Virus record (IMG/VR): IMGVR_UViG_3300048836_000217
Location: 1-40,383 of that record
From: a virus
Strand: one strand, 5' to 3'
DNA length: 40,383 bases
Numbering within the stretch: position 1 is the stretch's first letter; each line of letters opens with the position of its first letter. A program made the translations under genes and the position numbers. The notes below the pieces were generated by a model. The model was not told the DNA's origin. It saw only the letters and a list, made by a program, of their open reading frames with translations, and searched no databases. Below, in pieces: positions 1 to 8,837 of the stretch.

Positions 1-127
1 CTGTCTTCCTTAGCTGACCGCTAACATGTGTATAAACGCAACCACAACCAAAACAGTTTCGTTTATACCTCTAAATGTCGTGTAAAACGAATTAACCAAT
101 CCACCCCAAAGGATTAAGCGTTTTTCT
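1..127. repeat. Terminal direct repeat, left copy (assembly overlap)
   Basis: Identical over all 127 bases to the last 127 bases of the window. The plus-strand gene that ends in the right-hand copy continues smoothly into the sequence that precedes the lysis genes here. An overlap of exactly 127 bases is what a de Bruijn assembler with k=127 leaves on a circular contig, so I read it as closure of a circular or circularly permuted genome of 40,256 unique bases, not as a physical terminal repeat. Confidence 0.93.
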
Positions 128-667
128 GAAATAGGAAATTGCGAGGTAAAGTACTAAAGCAATCACTATCCACCACCAATGGAATTTTCCTTGTTTCTCT
201 TTGGAAACGGACTTATTCTTGCTGGTGGTCTTTTCTTTCAGATCTGTTTCGGAATTTTTGGTGGTTTTGGACTTGTCAATATTGGACAAAATTTGTCCAA
301 AAGTATCTTTTTTCGTTATCGTTTCCTTTCGGCTTGAAATAACGGCATTTGCGCCCTTAATTTTCGTTACCGAACCATCTGGAGCAATAAGTGTAATTTC
401 TTTTTCCGGGTCTGCCTGTGTGAGCGTAACGTCTGAATTTTCGGTTATGGAGTGTGTTTCGGTTTTTTGAGTTGTGGAAATATTCGTCTTTACATTTTTT
501 TCCGCCAATTCATTTACCCGCTCAACTTTCGCAATCTCGGTAGAAAACTCCGATTTTTGCACCAACTTCTTCTTGCCCCCGCAACTGGTTGCCCACATCA
601 CAAGCCAGACCATCAGCAGCAGGAAGGCTACGCGCAACAATCTACGGGCTATCAGTTCTTTGGTCAT
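92..667 (-). CDS. Candidate unimolecular spanin (lipoprotein with C-terminal membrane anchor)
   Basis: 191 residues. The N-terminus is basic then hydrophobic (residues 5-25) and is followed by ATSC at 26-29, an imperfect lipobox (the -3 residue is Ala rather than Leu). The middle is Lys/Ser/Thr/Glu-rich and predicted extended. A strong membrane segment with a Trp cluster (about 164-182, HWWWIVIALVLYLAISYF) lies near the C-terminus. An outer-membrane lipoprotein signal plus a C-terminal inner-membrane segment is the layout of u-spanins, which fuse the two membranes in the last step of lysis. It is the last gene of the lysis group, after holin and endolysin, and overlaps the next gene upstream by 4 nt. 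Function is inferred from topology and position; a plain membrane protein remains possible. Confidence 0.6.
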   Translation of the reverse strand: MTKELIARRLLRVAFLLLMVWLVMWATSCGGKKKLVQKSEFSTEIAKVERVNELAEKNVKTNISTTQKTETHSITENSDVTLTQADPEKEITLIAPDGSVTKIKGANAVISSRKETITKKDTFGQILSNIDKSKTTKNSETDLKEKTTSKNKSVSKEKQGKFHWWWIVIALVLYLAISYFRKTLNPLGWIG

Positions 668-897
668 TGCTCGAAGTAGTTTAATATTTCGTTTATTGCC
701 TTGGTGATGGTGGTTGGGTGGAGTTGTGCGTCAACTTTGCCCTGTCGCCATTCTTGGTATTTCCGTAGCGTTTCGATGGCTTTTTTCGGGGCTACTTTCA
801 TCGTTTCCTTTACGGTGGTATCGGGGTTTGCTTTGGCATATTTGGCCGTTACGATCTCGCCAGTGATGGCGTTGCGGTAGATTGTTTTTGTTTTCAT
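664..897 (-). CDS. Small phage protein, paralogue of the gene at 23730-23942
   Basis: 77 residues. The first 33 residues (MKTKTIYRNAITGEIVT, then AKANPDTTVKET) closely match the start of the protein at 23730-23942; the C-terminal halves differ. This N-terminal module resembles one I associate with short phage proteins of unknown function. It overlaps the endolysin gene by 4 nt and the spanin candidate by 4 nt, so it is translated with the lysis genes. No enzymatic motif is visible. Confidence 0.75.
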   Translation of the reverse strand: MKTKTIYRNAITGEIVTAKYAKANPDTTVKETMKVAPKKAIETLRKYQEWRQGKVDAQLHPTTITKAINEILNYFEQ

Positions 898-1352
898 ATT
901 CTGGTATAAGTTGTTTTTCCATTTCTGCGTGAAGCCCTTAGTTGTGTTCGCCTATTTCTATTCGGCGAAACATAGCTCACGTGAACCCAATCGGGGTTAT
1001 TGTCGTTTCCAAATTCCCAGATTATCTGGTCAAAATCCAAATTGTTGACGATGTAGTCAAAAATCTGCTTATTGGTAACGCCCCCAAGCGTGTCGTCAAT
1101 ATCTATTGCCTCGCCCCTTACGTGCTGTGAGGTGGCCGCCCCTCCCACTCTTTTGTTGAGGGTTTTGCTTCGGAAAAAGGAATTGATTTTAATCGGCACT
1201 CCGAAGTGGTTCCGTAGGGGTTCAAAAACCTTTTCCGCTACCACCATCATTGCCTTTAGTTCGCAATCGCCGGGCGTATTGTCTATTCCGTATCTCTTTG
1301 CCGTTGCGCTGAATGTAGCCTCGGCATAACTAATGTGGTCGCTTATTTTCAT
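894..1352 (-). CDS. Endolysin, M15A-type zinc peptidase
   Basis: 152 residues from the chosen start (MKISDHISYAEA, typical of the family; an in-frame ATG 18 bases upstream would add six residues). It has the hallmarks of peptidase M15A: SQHVRGEAIDID, with the zinc-binding His and Asp, and a late WVHVS with the second metal-ligand His. These enzymes cleave peptide cross-links in peptidoglycan. It carries no signal peptide, so it should depend on the holin for release. It overlaps the upstream membrane-protein gene and lies between holin and spanin candidates, a standard lysis arrangement. Confidence 0.88.
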   Translation of the reverse strand: MKISDHISYAEATFSATAKRYGIDNTPGDCELKAMMVVAEKVFEPLRNHFGVPIKINSFFRSKTLNKRVGGAATSQHVRGEAIDIDDTLGGVTNKQIFDYIVNNLDFDQIIWEFGNDNNPDWVHVSYVSPNRNRRTQLRASRRNGKTTYTRI

Positions 1353-1596
1353 AGTTTTCAATATTTTCAATTATTACTTCACGGTGCATAGTGTTGATGC
1401 GCCTTTCCAGTTTTAGCTGTATGCGCAGGCTGTCAATCACCTGTTCTGTTTTTTTCCGATACTCGGTGTTCTTATGTATCTCGTTGCTGTTAACTACGAT
1501 GAAATAAGTGCCTACAATGGTGCAGGGGATCATAACCACCAGAAATACGGTGGAAAGGACGTTACTGAGGTTCGCTAAAATCTTCGGTGCCTTCAT
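1330..1596 (-). CDS. Small single-pass membrane protein of the lysis module
   Basis: 88 residues: a hydrophobic segment at about residues 8-34, followed by a charged helix (35-85) that looks like a coiled coil. The topology would suit an inner-membrane spanin subunit or a holin accessory or antiholin. It overlaps the holin gene upstream by 35 nt and the endolysin gene downstream by 23 nt, so it belongs to the lysis operon. Its exact role is unknown. Confidence 0.7.
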   Translation of the reverse strand: MKAPKILANLSNVLSTVFLVVMIPCTIVGTYFIVVNSNEIHKNTEYRKKTEQVIDSLRIQLKLERRINTMHREVIIENIENYENKRPH

Positions 1597-2128
1597 CTTT
1601 TTTTTCTTTGAATTCGTTGATGTCCAAATTTGAATTGAATTTCTCTACCTTTTTTATCCATCCCAAGGGCGGGAACTTCCCATTGGTCAATATTGAAGCG
1701 TTCACAAAGGCACTTCCTGCTGGGTATAGGAAAACCATTATGCGCGTAATAGTCAACAAATAATCCATCGCGGCATCGATGAAGGGTGTTTTGTCTGGAT
1801 ACAGGAATTGAAACCCCTCAAACAGAATGCCTACCGATAGCACCAATGACAACTTAACGGCAAGTCCGATAATGTTTTTTTTTGGCGAGAAATCCCGCTT
1901 AACGAAGGCGTGAACGGCACTTCCCAGTAGGTGGTCGATGGCTATGGCTATTAATACAAAACCAATGTAGGCGATGTTGGCGTCTATCCAATGGGCTATT
2001 GGGTTGACCGACGCCAATGCAGATAGGGGCAGGGATAGCATTAGCAGTGATTTTAGTTTGACCACCGCGCTTCCGTTGTGGATGGCCAATAGGTTCTTTA
2101 ATATGTAGGCGGCTATTGCTTTCAGCAT
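1562..2128 (-). CDS. Holin-like multi-spanning membrane protein
   Basis: 188 residues with several hydrophobic segments (about 25-42, 50-70, 85-105 and 120-145) and a charged, Glu/Lys-rich C-terminal tail. The motif around HLLGSAVHAFVKRDF resembles the larger holin-like proteins of Bacteroidota phages. It would form the membrane lesion that lets the endolysin reach the wall. The next gene downstream overlaps it. Assignment rests on topology and operon position. Confidence 0.7.
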   Translation of the reverse strand: MLKAIAAYILKNLLAIHNGSAVVKLKSLLMLSLPLSALASVNPIAHWIDANIAYIGFVLIAIAIDHLLGSAVHAFVKRDFSPKKNIIGLAVKLSLVLSVGILFEGFQFLYPDKTPFIDAAMDYLLTITRIMVFLYPAGSAFVNASILTNGKFPPLGWIKKVEKFNSNLDINEFKEKKDEGTEDFSEPQ

Positions 2129-2135
2129 TTTTCGC

Positions 2136-2357
2136 TTATTTCCTTAACCCACGGTTCAGCTCCCGCAGGGCTTCATTGTCTTCTTTCAGGGATTGGATTT
2201 CGGCGTCCTTTTCCTTTACCTTTTCGGTACTGTTGAACTGCTCGTATATGCCGTACACAATGCCGACAAATGCCAGTGCAAGTGCTTCCTTGTCCAACAG
2301 ATAGAGGGCGAGCGCGCCAATAGCTCCTATTACTCCGAATATCAATTCATTTTTCAT
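2136..2357 (-). CDS. Small membrane protein with coiled-coil tail
   Basis: 73 residues. Residues 5-40 are hydrophobic (one or two short membrane helices) and 45-73 are charged and helical (KVKEKDAEIQSLKEDNEALRE). It lies 7 nt upstream of the holin gene. It could be a second holin or antiholin, or a tail-associated membrane protein; nothing in the sequence decides between these. Confidence 0.6.
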   Translation of the reverse strand: MKNELIFGVIGAIGALALYLLDKEALALAFVGIVYGIYEQFNSTEKVKEKDAEIQSLKEDNEALRELNRGLRK

Positions 2358-2375
2358 ATTTTCTTTGGTTTTTCG

Positions 2376-2771
2376 TTAAATCGAAGTATAAGCAGTTCTT
2401 TCTGCGGCGGTTATGCCCGCCACATCGTCAAAGACTTCGGGGATGTTGTTTCCAAACAGCGTTTCCCATTGCGCATCGGTATTGGTGCGCAAATCTGCGA
2501 AATTAGTAGTGTTCCCAAGTTTTAAAATCATTCTTGTAAGAAGCGATTGAAGTGTTCCCGAATTGCTGCTGAAAATATTCATTGTGAGGCCGTTCTGCTT
2601 ATTAAGACAGTTGGTCGCCTCTGTATTTTCAGGCGGTACTACCTTTTCCGTGTCTTTTAGGTACTGTGCGTGCCTTAACGCCGTGAACTTCATCAAGTCC
2701 AATAGTGAGATTCCAAGTGGTCTTACAACGCCTTGCTGCAAGTAGTTCATTTCTGTGATTGATAGTGCCAT
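2376..2771 (-). CDS. Hypothetical protein between fibre and lysis genes
   Basis: 131 residues, soluble, with no membrane segment and no recognisable motif. It starts MALSITEMNYLQQGVV. Its place directly after the fibre genes suggests a virion or tail-tip component, but this is inferred from context only. Confidence 0.65.
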   Translation of the reverse strand: MALSITEMNYLQQGVVRPLGISLLDLMKFTALRHAQYLKDTEKVVPPENTEATNCLNKQNGLTMNIFSSNSGTLQSLLTRMILKLGNTTNFADLRTNTDAQWETLFGNNIPEVFDDVAGITAAERTAYTSI

Positions 2772-2849
2772 TTTGTTTAGGTTTTAAAAATTAATATTAG
2801 GTTCGGGCTTGGGCTATTGTTACTTTTTGTTTTGTTTTTAGTTTCATAG

Positions 2850-3818
2850 TTATAAAGTTGATACGTAATTTCCTGAATCGTCATAAAACTCCACCGTACA
2901 CCCTCTTGTAGTTTTTGCGTAAGTTAAATCTGCGTCAGCCCCTCCCGCATTATTAGTGGCTAAAAATATATTTGTTTTTATTAAACATCCTATTTTTATA
3001 CCTGTAAAAACACTGTCACCTGTCGGATTTCCCCCAAGATTTTTACACATTTTTATTGAAACTAAGGTTATGGAACTCGTATCCCTAATAGAGTTATTAC
3101 CTACTGTAGTAGCACTATCGGCTATAAGTTCAGTAAGTTTAGATGCGCCCCTAAAACTTGAATTTCCAATATTTCCAAGAGTGGTCAGTTTTTTGATACC
3201 TGAACTCCTGAATGCCTCACCGGGTATATTTCCATTATTAGTCAATTCCATCTCGAACATTGGGGTGTTCATAAAACCTCCATTCTGATTAAGTAAGGTA
3301 GTCGGTACTATGCCCAAAATCGACGCTAATACTGGATTATCTTTAAAACAACCATTGCCTATGGATGATAACTCCCCAAATTCAGCATTCTGCAATTTTA
3401 GATTGCCTCCAAAAGTTCGTCCAGCACCACCATTGGACCCTAACCTATTAACGGATGGAAATTTAACCCAAAGAAGTTCATCACAATTTCTGAAAGTATT
3501 ATGATCTATTATATTGGCATCTATATCTATGCATTTCCCATTCAAACTATCATCATAATAAGTAATTGAATTGTTGTTATAAAAAGCGCCCACTATAAAT
3601 CTATAATCCTCAAGTATCTCGCAACTTATATCACTTCCTGTAATAATAAAGTTTTTTATAGATGAAGACGGAAAAGCACTACCATTTGGTTTTAGGAGAA
3701 GTGACGCCAAATTTGTGGCAGAAACTATTGTCAAACCTACTCCCCCTATAAAAGTATTGGGCTCATAATTTACCTTCCTCCCAAACACCTGCAACTGCAA
3801 TTTATTCAATCCCGCCAT
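2850..3818 (-). CDS. BspA-type leucine-rich-repeat tail fibre or adhesin
   Basis: 322 residues from the internal start MAGLNKLQLQVFGRK; an in-frame ATG at 3845 would add nine residues and lengthen the overlap with the upstream gene. Residues about 120-290 contain BspA-like leucine-rich repeats of irregular period (for example SSFRGASKLTELIA and NGCFKDNPVL). Phages of gut and aquatic Bacteroidota often use such repeats at fibre tips for host contact. It follows the large fibre gene and slightly overlaps it, so it is probably the distal receptor-binding part. Confidence 0.7.
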   Translation of the reverse strand: MAGLNKLQLQVFGRKVNYEPNTFIGGVGLTIVSATNLASLLLKPNGSAFPSSSIKNFIITGSDISCEILEDYRFIVGAFYNNNSITYYDDSLNGKCIDIDANIIDHNTFRNCDELLWVKFPSVNRLGSNGGAGRTFGGNLKLQNAEFGELSSIGNGCFKDNPVLASILGIVPTTLLNQNGGFMNTPMFEMELTNNGNIPGEAFRSSGIKKLTTLGNIGNSSFRGASKLTELIADSATTVGNNSIRDTSSITLVSIKMCKNLGGNPTGDSVFTGIKIGCLIKTNIFLATNNAGGADADLTYAKTTRGCTVEFYDDSGNYVSTL

Positions 3819-5640
3819 CGATATAGATTTTATTCGTTCCTTCAAATTTTATAATCGTACAGGTTGCGCCTGCCGGAAAGGTAAAGGTGCCATCTGTTAC
3901 CGTTGCCGCATCGTTAACTTTATACGTCCATCCAGTTGCCGCCGTACAAACGATGCTTCCGTCTGTACTATCGGTTATATTCTTCATTGCTACAACGTAG
4001 GCATCTTGATAGGTCTGTGTGTTTGGATTTATGGTGCAAATGCCACCATCCATCGAGATTGTATTATCGTTGTCCGTTGGCGCAAGCGTGAAGTTTCCTG
4101 TTTTAATGGCCTGTTTTTGGGCAACATCATCCATAGTAGCAAACGGATTTGTTTCGCTTGGCGTGTTTGCGTTCTGGATTGCTTCGAGTTCGTCTGTTGT
4201 TAATTGCCCTGCTGTATGATTCCCATAAGGCGCACTAATAAGCTTATAATCCGCCATAGTGCCGTTGGTAGTGCCAAGATAGCGGTAATAGGCTTGCAGC
4301 CTTGTTTCTCCCACAGGGAAGGTTAGGTTTGTGTCTGCGGAGGCGTCGTCCACGTAAATAAGCCCTTGCATTACCTGTTCTTCTTGGTGCGAAAGCAAGG
4401 CGGCAATATCTTCATAATCGAGTATTGCGAAAGTAGCGGGTGGCGTGGTAGGCTGTTCGGTTAGGTTAAAAAAGTCATCCGCACCTGCTACTAAAGCACC
4501 GCCAGCACCATATTCCCCTTCTTCACCTACAAAAGCCCAAAGCGTAACCTCACCGTCATATATAGCACGAACAAACCTTTTTACAGTCATATCCCACGGC
4601 TCAAATACCGAGGGTGAAACCTCCTCTCCTAAATTAAATACATCTTCTACGTCATCGGTTCCAATATCCCCCAATTCTGCTATCAATGTTTCGTCATCTT
4701 CTTCAAAAGTGGTTATGCCTTGACCGTCAGGCATAAAATAAGATGGATAAACAGGGGCGTTCAATAAGCCCCCTATCGTGGTTACATTTGGAATAACCCT
4801 GTAATATCTTGTGTAAACATTGTAAACGGGAAGTCCGCCACCGTTCGTATCGCCTATTACAGTAGTGGTCTTAAACACTATTTGCTGTTGTGGAAGGCAA
4901 GTAAACGGGCCATAATTTGCAACGGCCGCGGCTATGTAGTTAAGTTCCGGCTGCGCGGTGTTAATTCCATAAAGCGAAAGTTGAAATATCTTTGTAAAAG
5001 GATAGTTTATGCCCTGTGATGAAATATCTATAAAATTAAATGCGGTTGTCTGCGCTTGCCCCAATCCGTATGTACCGTTTTCGCCCGAAAACACCCATAA
5101 TTTATTGGTGCTGTTCTGAACGGCTTTAAAAAAGGTAACACCCGCAATTATATAGTTTCCATTGTTGTTCACAAAATTTGAAACGGTGTCGCTTCCAATA
5201 TCGCCCAAATCATAAATGCTGCTTGCGTCTGGGGCTTCGTTGTAAACCGCTACCTTTATAATGTCGCTTGCGGTTAATGCGGTTCCGCCACTTCCGTAAG
5301 TTCCATTTCCGTTTTTTATCCTATAAAGTCTTTTTTCGTAGTTGAAGTTGGCGCCCCCCCCCCCTGCATAATTTGAATAAGGAAAAAGGATGGAAATATA
5401 TTGGTCTGTTCCGACTGGAACGACTATTTGCGGTGCTGCGTTTATAGAGTTTGCTACCTTTGCCTTTTCATCCGCACCAGTATCTACCCAATTAACGGTT
5501 CGTTCGGCTGCCTTTCCGCTTGCCAATGTACGGTTGTAAAGTTCGGTAAAGTTATCGTTTGTCTTTTCAAAAGCCAATCTAATCTTTTCCGCCGTTGGGT
5601 CGTTATCAAAACTTCCGTTATCTATTATTTGCTGTGCCAT
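3802..5640 (-). CDS. Large tail fibre or collar protein
   Basis: 612 residues. The N-terminus (DNDPTAEKIRLAFEKTNDNFTELY) is like the start of many phage fibre or tail-appendage proteins. Two sections near residues 95-190 and 270-380 resemble each other (YGSGGTALTASD / YGAGGALVAGADD; DLGDIGSDTV / ELGDIGTDDV), suggesting an internal duplication. The C-terminal part is rich in Thr and Asn with beta-structure character. Codons 93-96 are a run of Gly encoded by an uninterrupted G11 tract, which could slip. It lies between tail-tip genes and the leucine-rich-repeat fibre gene. Confidence 0.7.
   Translation of the reverse strand: MAQQIIDNGSFDNDPTAEKIRLAFEKTNDNFTELYNRTLASGKAAERTVNWVDTGADEKAKVANSINAAPQIVVPVGTDQYISILFPYSNYAGGGGANFNYEKRLYRIKNGNGTYGSGGTALTASDIIKVAVYNEAPDASSIYDLGDIGSDTVSNFVNNNGNYIIAGVTFFKAVQNSTNKLWVFSGENGTYGLGQAQTTAFNFIDISSQGINYPFTKIFQLSLYGINTAQPELNYIAAAVANYGPFTCLPQQQIVFKTTTVIGDTNGGGLPVYNVYTRYYRVIPNVTTIGGLLNAPVYPSYFMPDGQGITTFEEDDETLIAELGDIGTDDVEDVFNLGEEVSPSVFEPWDMTVKRFVRAIYDGEVTLWAFVGEEGEYGAGGALVAGADDFFNLTEQPTTPPATFAILDYEDIAALLSHQEEQVMQGLIYVDDASADTNLTFPVGETRLQAYYRYLGTTNGTMADYKLISAPYGNHTAGQLTTDELEAIQNANTPSETNPFATMDDVAQKQAIKTGNFTLAPTDNDNTISMDGGICTINPNTQTYQDAYVVAMKNITDSTDGSIVCTAATGWTYKVNDAATVTDGTFTFPAGATCTIIKFEGTNKIYIDGGIE
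5354..5364 (-). repeat. G11 homopolymer inside the fibre gene
   Basis: Eleven C on the plus strand, so eleven G in the coding strand, at codons 93-96 of the large fibre gene. The tract encodes Gly-Gly-Gly-Gly between SNYA and ANFN. A gain or loss of one base would truncate a 612-residue protein after fewer than about 120 residues. Long G tracts in surface-structure genes are classic sites of slipped-strand phase variation. Confidence 0.9.
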
Positions 5641-5642
5641 TT

Positions 5643-6527
5643 TTAAGGTGTTTCTATTTCACTTACCAACTGTGAAGTACTTGCAACTACGTCAGTACTC
5701 GCTAACATTGGCACTGGTTCTGGTTCTATGTCGATTATAATATTAGGTATGTTTATTACATCCTTTTCGTTTGGATCTGTTATAAACCTATTCTCACTTA
5801 CGCCCGTGTCGCCCCTTCTGGGTTCATATTTAAGTGCTTCGGCAGGATAGTTTCTTATAAAATCAAAATAACACTTGCTGTTATACAAAGCTTCTTCAAG
5901 CCTTATAAAGTGCCACGGGTCGAAATCTTCTGCCACCCATTCCAGTCGCCTATCCTTGTTTACCTTTGATATTACGTTCTGCGAAGTTGACAATTGGTAA
6001 TAAACCTCCATTTCAGTAGCGGCTACATAATCATTTTTATAAAATGACAATCTCGCTGAATTATAGATAGGATTAAGGGTGAAATTACGTGTCTCTACGT
6101 AATCTATTCTTGTGGTCTTATATGAGTTGTATCCCGTTAGCAAAAAAGGATTTGAATAATACCAACGTGTCTTATAGTTGAAATGCCCTCTTATCTTTAG
6201 ACATACCAGATTCGTTCCATAATCCAATGGAAGGTATTTTAGGCGTATGTATGCCTGTTTTATTCCAAATTCATCGGTGTAGATTACAATATCTACGTGG
6301 TCGTTTATTTCGTATTGCTCGTTATTGCAGTCCAATAAATAAACATCGTAGTCATTCTCATCAATCGTTATAGATTCCTTTGAACGTGTTATCTGAACGT
6401 ATGGCTTGGGGTCTTTAGGCAAAAAATGAAGCTGACACCTATAATTAAGTTGAACGGTAGGGAAAAGTGTCTGCGCCCAAGCCGCTTCCTTTGATGTTTT
6501 TAGCCATAAAAATGAAAAATCGTCCAT
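5643..6527 (-). CDS. Tail-tip or baseplate-associated structural protein
   Basis: 294 residues, rich in Tyr and Trp and mostly beta-like, with no catalytic motif. It begins 9 nt downstream of the large tail-tip gene and ends 2 nt before the large fibre gene. The acidic and Pro/Ser/Thr-rich C-terminus (about 255-294) looks flexible. In Bacteroidota siphoviruses this position holds tail-tip proteins; no family is recognised. Confidence 0.65.
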   Translation of the reverse strand: MDDFSFLWLKTSKEAAWAQTLFPTVQLNYRCQLHFLPKDPKPYVQITRSKESITIDENDYDVYLLDCNNEQYEINDHVDIVIYTDEFGIKQAYIRLKYLPLDYGTNLVCLKIRGHFNYKTRWYYSNPFLLTGYNSYKTTRIDYVETRNFTLNPIYNSARLSFYKNDYVAATEMEVYYQLSTSQNVISKVNKDRRLEWVAEDFDPWHFIRLEEALYNSKCYFDFIRNYPAEALKYEPRRGDTGVSENRFITDPNEKDVINIPNIIIDIEPEPVPMLASTDVVASTSQLVSEIETP

Positions 6528-6536
6528 TGTTCAAAT

Positions 6537-8837
6537 TTAATATATTATTCGCTTTTCAGCCGTCAAAGTGAGAATATTTTCTTTGTAATCATAAACCATT
6601 GCCGTGGGGTGTCCTTTTTTAATGTTTCCCTCGGTGTCTATTATGGATATATAACCGCGCCTGTCAGTCATTAAATCTTCGATTATAGCCATATAATCCT
6701 TAAATCCGCATATCAAAACAGCCTCAAATATAACGGGTTCAAGATATGGAACTGCTAAGATTGACGTATCTAAATCCTTGTCCTGCCTTCCATCCGAACT
6801 GAATAGTCCAAAATTGGCAATCACGCCGCCACCGTTGATATATTTTTTGTTCCTTAGTAATTTGTCATCGCTGTAATAAAAAGCACTCCTAATGTAAGGG
6901 GAATAATATTTTATAAGATTGTTTCTTGGCGTAAACCTTAGATTTGAGAATGGGTTTTCTAAATTAGTCAATCCAATCCCTTCATCGGTTCTATTTTTTC
7001 TTTCGAGATTATCGAGTTCCCAACGGATCGTGATATTAAAAACGCCACTTTCGCAATTAGGCAGAATATAATTTCTGAAAAGGTTCAATTTTGTAGCTGT
7101 TATTCCTGCAATCTGCCAAGACCCGATATTTGGCGTTGATTCAATTGCTATAAAATCGAATATCTCCATTCCAAGCAAAAGCCAATTTATATTTCCGTCC
7201 GATATTAATTGAAGGTAAGAATTGCCATTCCTTTCTTCATAAATCCCCTGAATGTAAAAGGTGTCAACTTGGTAAATAGGACTGTCAACAACCGTATCTA
7301 AAATAAATTTATTGTCGTCGTCTTCTGTTGCGGCATCTTCAACATCTGTAAAAGCATCTTTTCGTGTCTTTTCCAACAAGAAAGCATCACGGGCAAAACC
7401 CACTTGTATCTCTTTTGTTTCCTCGACCATCTTATTTGAGGTTACATATTCAACATCGGTATTAACCCCTAACAACGAATCTTTTTGCAGTTCGTTTTTG
7501 CCCTGCTCATAATCGGCATAGGTGTAGGTAATTCTGTTTATTGCAAATCGATTGTTTGGGTATTCCTTATAACCCTTTAATGCTTCTTGGTCGAAAGCAA
7601 AAAGTTCGTCGTCCTCATAAAAATCTTCCTCAATACCAAAAAACACATCCCCGTTTGGTTTAATTTGGTAGTCTATATTGCACTCTGGAAAGTATTCCAA
7701 AAGTTCCTTAAAAGATATATTAAAAGGCTTGTCGAGGTTTCTTAAATCATTTCCAGTAAAAACATATTGGTCGTAAAATTCCTGCCCTATATCAAATCTC
7801 GGTGCGTCAATGGATTTTCCTGAAATAGACTTGACCACTTGTGCCATTAAATCCCTTAACCTAACGCCCAATGTAACAGAATCCCTTGCTACCGCATTTA
7901 CTTTTAGGCTTACGTCAAATCTTTCTATTAAAAGGTACGCATCACTTACAGCCTGTGCGTTAACGTACACGTATAAAAACTCCGAACGCCCTATTGTTGG
8001 GATATTAAGCGTAAGCGTATAATCTTCCTCAACAACGTTTAGGTCTTCTAAATGAAGATATTGTGAACTTTCAAAGTTAACCCCTTTTTTAATCCTCAAT
8101 ACCCACGCTGCCCTATTTACAAAAGACCACTTTCCGTTAACAGTAAGGGTACAACCTTTTAATAAATCTCGTGATTGTATGCAGGCGAAAGCCTGTAAAA
8201 CTGGGTTTTCCACATCTGAAAGCGTGTAATACCCCACATCGGGAGGTATCGTGTCCTCAATTTCATTTTTATCAATCAAATAAGCTGGCGCAAAGAATTG
8301 GGCAAAACTACCCTGTCTTACTATCGGGTCTGGCATTGTCCAACTACTTTCCTTATAAAGCACCTGCGATTGTAAAAGTATCTTTTCCCTTGCAACGGGG
8401 TCAATATCATTTCCGTTTATATCTTTATCGGAATAGGCATCTATTGTGGTATCGGTGTGCCTTTTCAATATTGCTTCGTGCGTGTCCTGTATTACCTTGC
8501 ATTTAATGAATTTTATCAGATCCGTTTCCATTCCCGAAGGACTGAAATCCAACTGTCCCAATACATACTGAACACCGTCTATTTCTATTGAAATGCGTAT
8601 GTCCGTTTCAAATCCACGCTGTTTGTATTTTGAAATAATCAAATCAAATTGATGGCTAAGACCGTTTACTTGAACGGTTGGCGAAAATTCATAATCGGTT
8701 TCGCTAAAAAATACATCGCGCCCATAACCGCCCTCACGCTGCCTTAACTCGAATTTGGCAGCATCGAAACCGATAGGCTCTGCAATCTCAATCCAATCGC
8801 CATGTTCAACCGATATGTAAAATTTTAGTACCTCCAT
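6537..8837 (-). CDS. Large tail-tip / tail hub structural protein
   Basis: 766 residues, the first gene after the tape measure, which it meets with a 1-nt overlap. Composition is mixed beta with many aromatics. The N-terminal 130 residues contain a section (QLDFSPSGMETDLIKFIKCK) like those in distal-tail or hub proteins of Bacteroidota phages. Gene order points to a distal tail or tail-associated hub protein. The lack of a clear peptidase motif leaves any enzymatic activity open. Confidence 0.68.
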   Translation of the reverse strand: MEVLKFYISVEHGDWIEIAEPIGFDAAKFELRQREGGYGRDVFFSETDYEFSPTVQVNGLSHQFDLIISKYKQRGFETDIRISIEIDGVQYVLGQLDFSPSGMETDLIKFIKCKVIQDTHEAILKRHTDTTIDAYSDKDINGNDIDPVAREKILLQSQVLYKESSWTMPDPIVRQGSFAQFFAPAYLIDKNEIEDTIPPDVGYYTLSDVENPVLQAFACIQSRDLLKGCTLTVNGKWSFVNRAAWVLRIKKGVNFESSQYLHLEDLNVVEEDYTLTLNIPTIGRSEFLYVYVNAQAVSDAYLLIERFDVSLKVNAVARDSVTLGVRLRDLMAQVVKSISGKSIDAPRFDIGQEFYDQYVFTGNDLRNLDKPFNISFKELLEYFPECNIDYQIKPNGDVFFGIEEDFYEDDELFAFDQEALKGYKEYPNNRFAINRITYTYADYEQGKNELQKDSLLGVNTDVEYVTSNKMVEETKEIQVGFARDAFLLEKTRKDAFTDVEDAATEDDDNKFILDTVVDSPIYQVDTFYIQGIYEERNGNSYLQLISDGNINWLLLGMEIFDFIAIESTPNIGSWQIAGITATKLNLFRNYILPNCESGVFNITIRWELDNLERKNRTDEGIGLTNLENPFSNLRFTPRNNLIKYYSPYIRSAFYYSDDKLLRNKKYINGGGVIANFGLFSSDGRQDKDLDTSILAVPYLEPVIFEAVLICGFKDYMAIIEDLMTDRRGYISIIDTEGNIKKGHPTAMVYDYKENILTLTAEKRIIY

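Noticed and set aside
1868-1883. T9 run in the holin gene as a phase-variation tract
   Set aside because: Nine A/T bases in an AT-rich genome are common and much less telling than the G11 tract.
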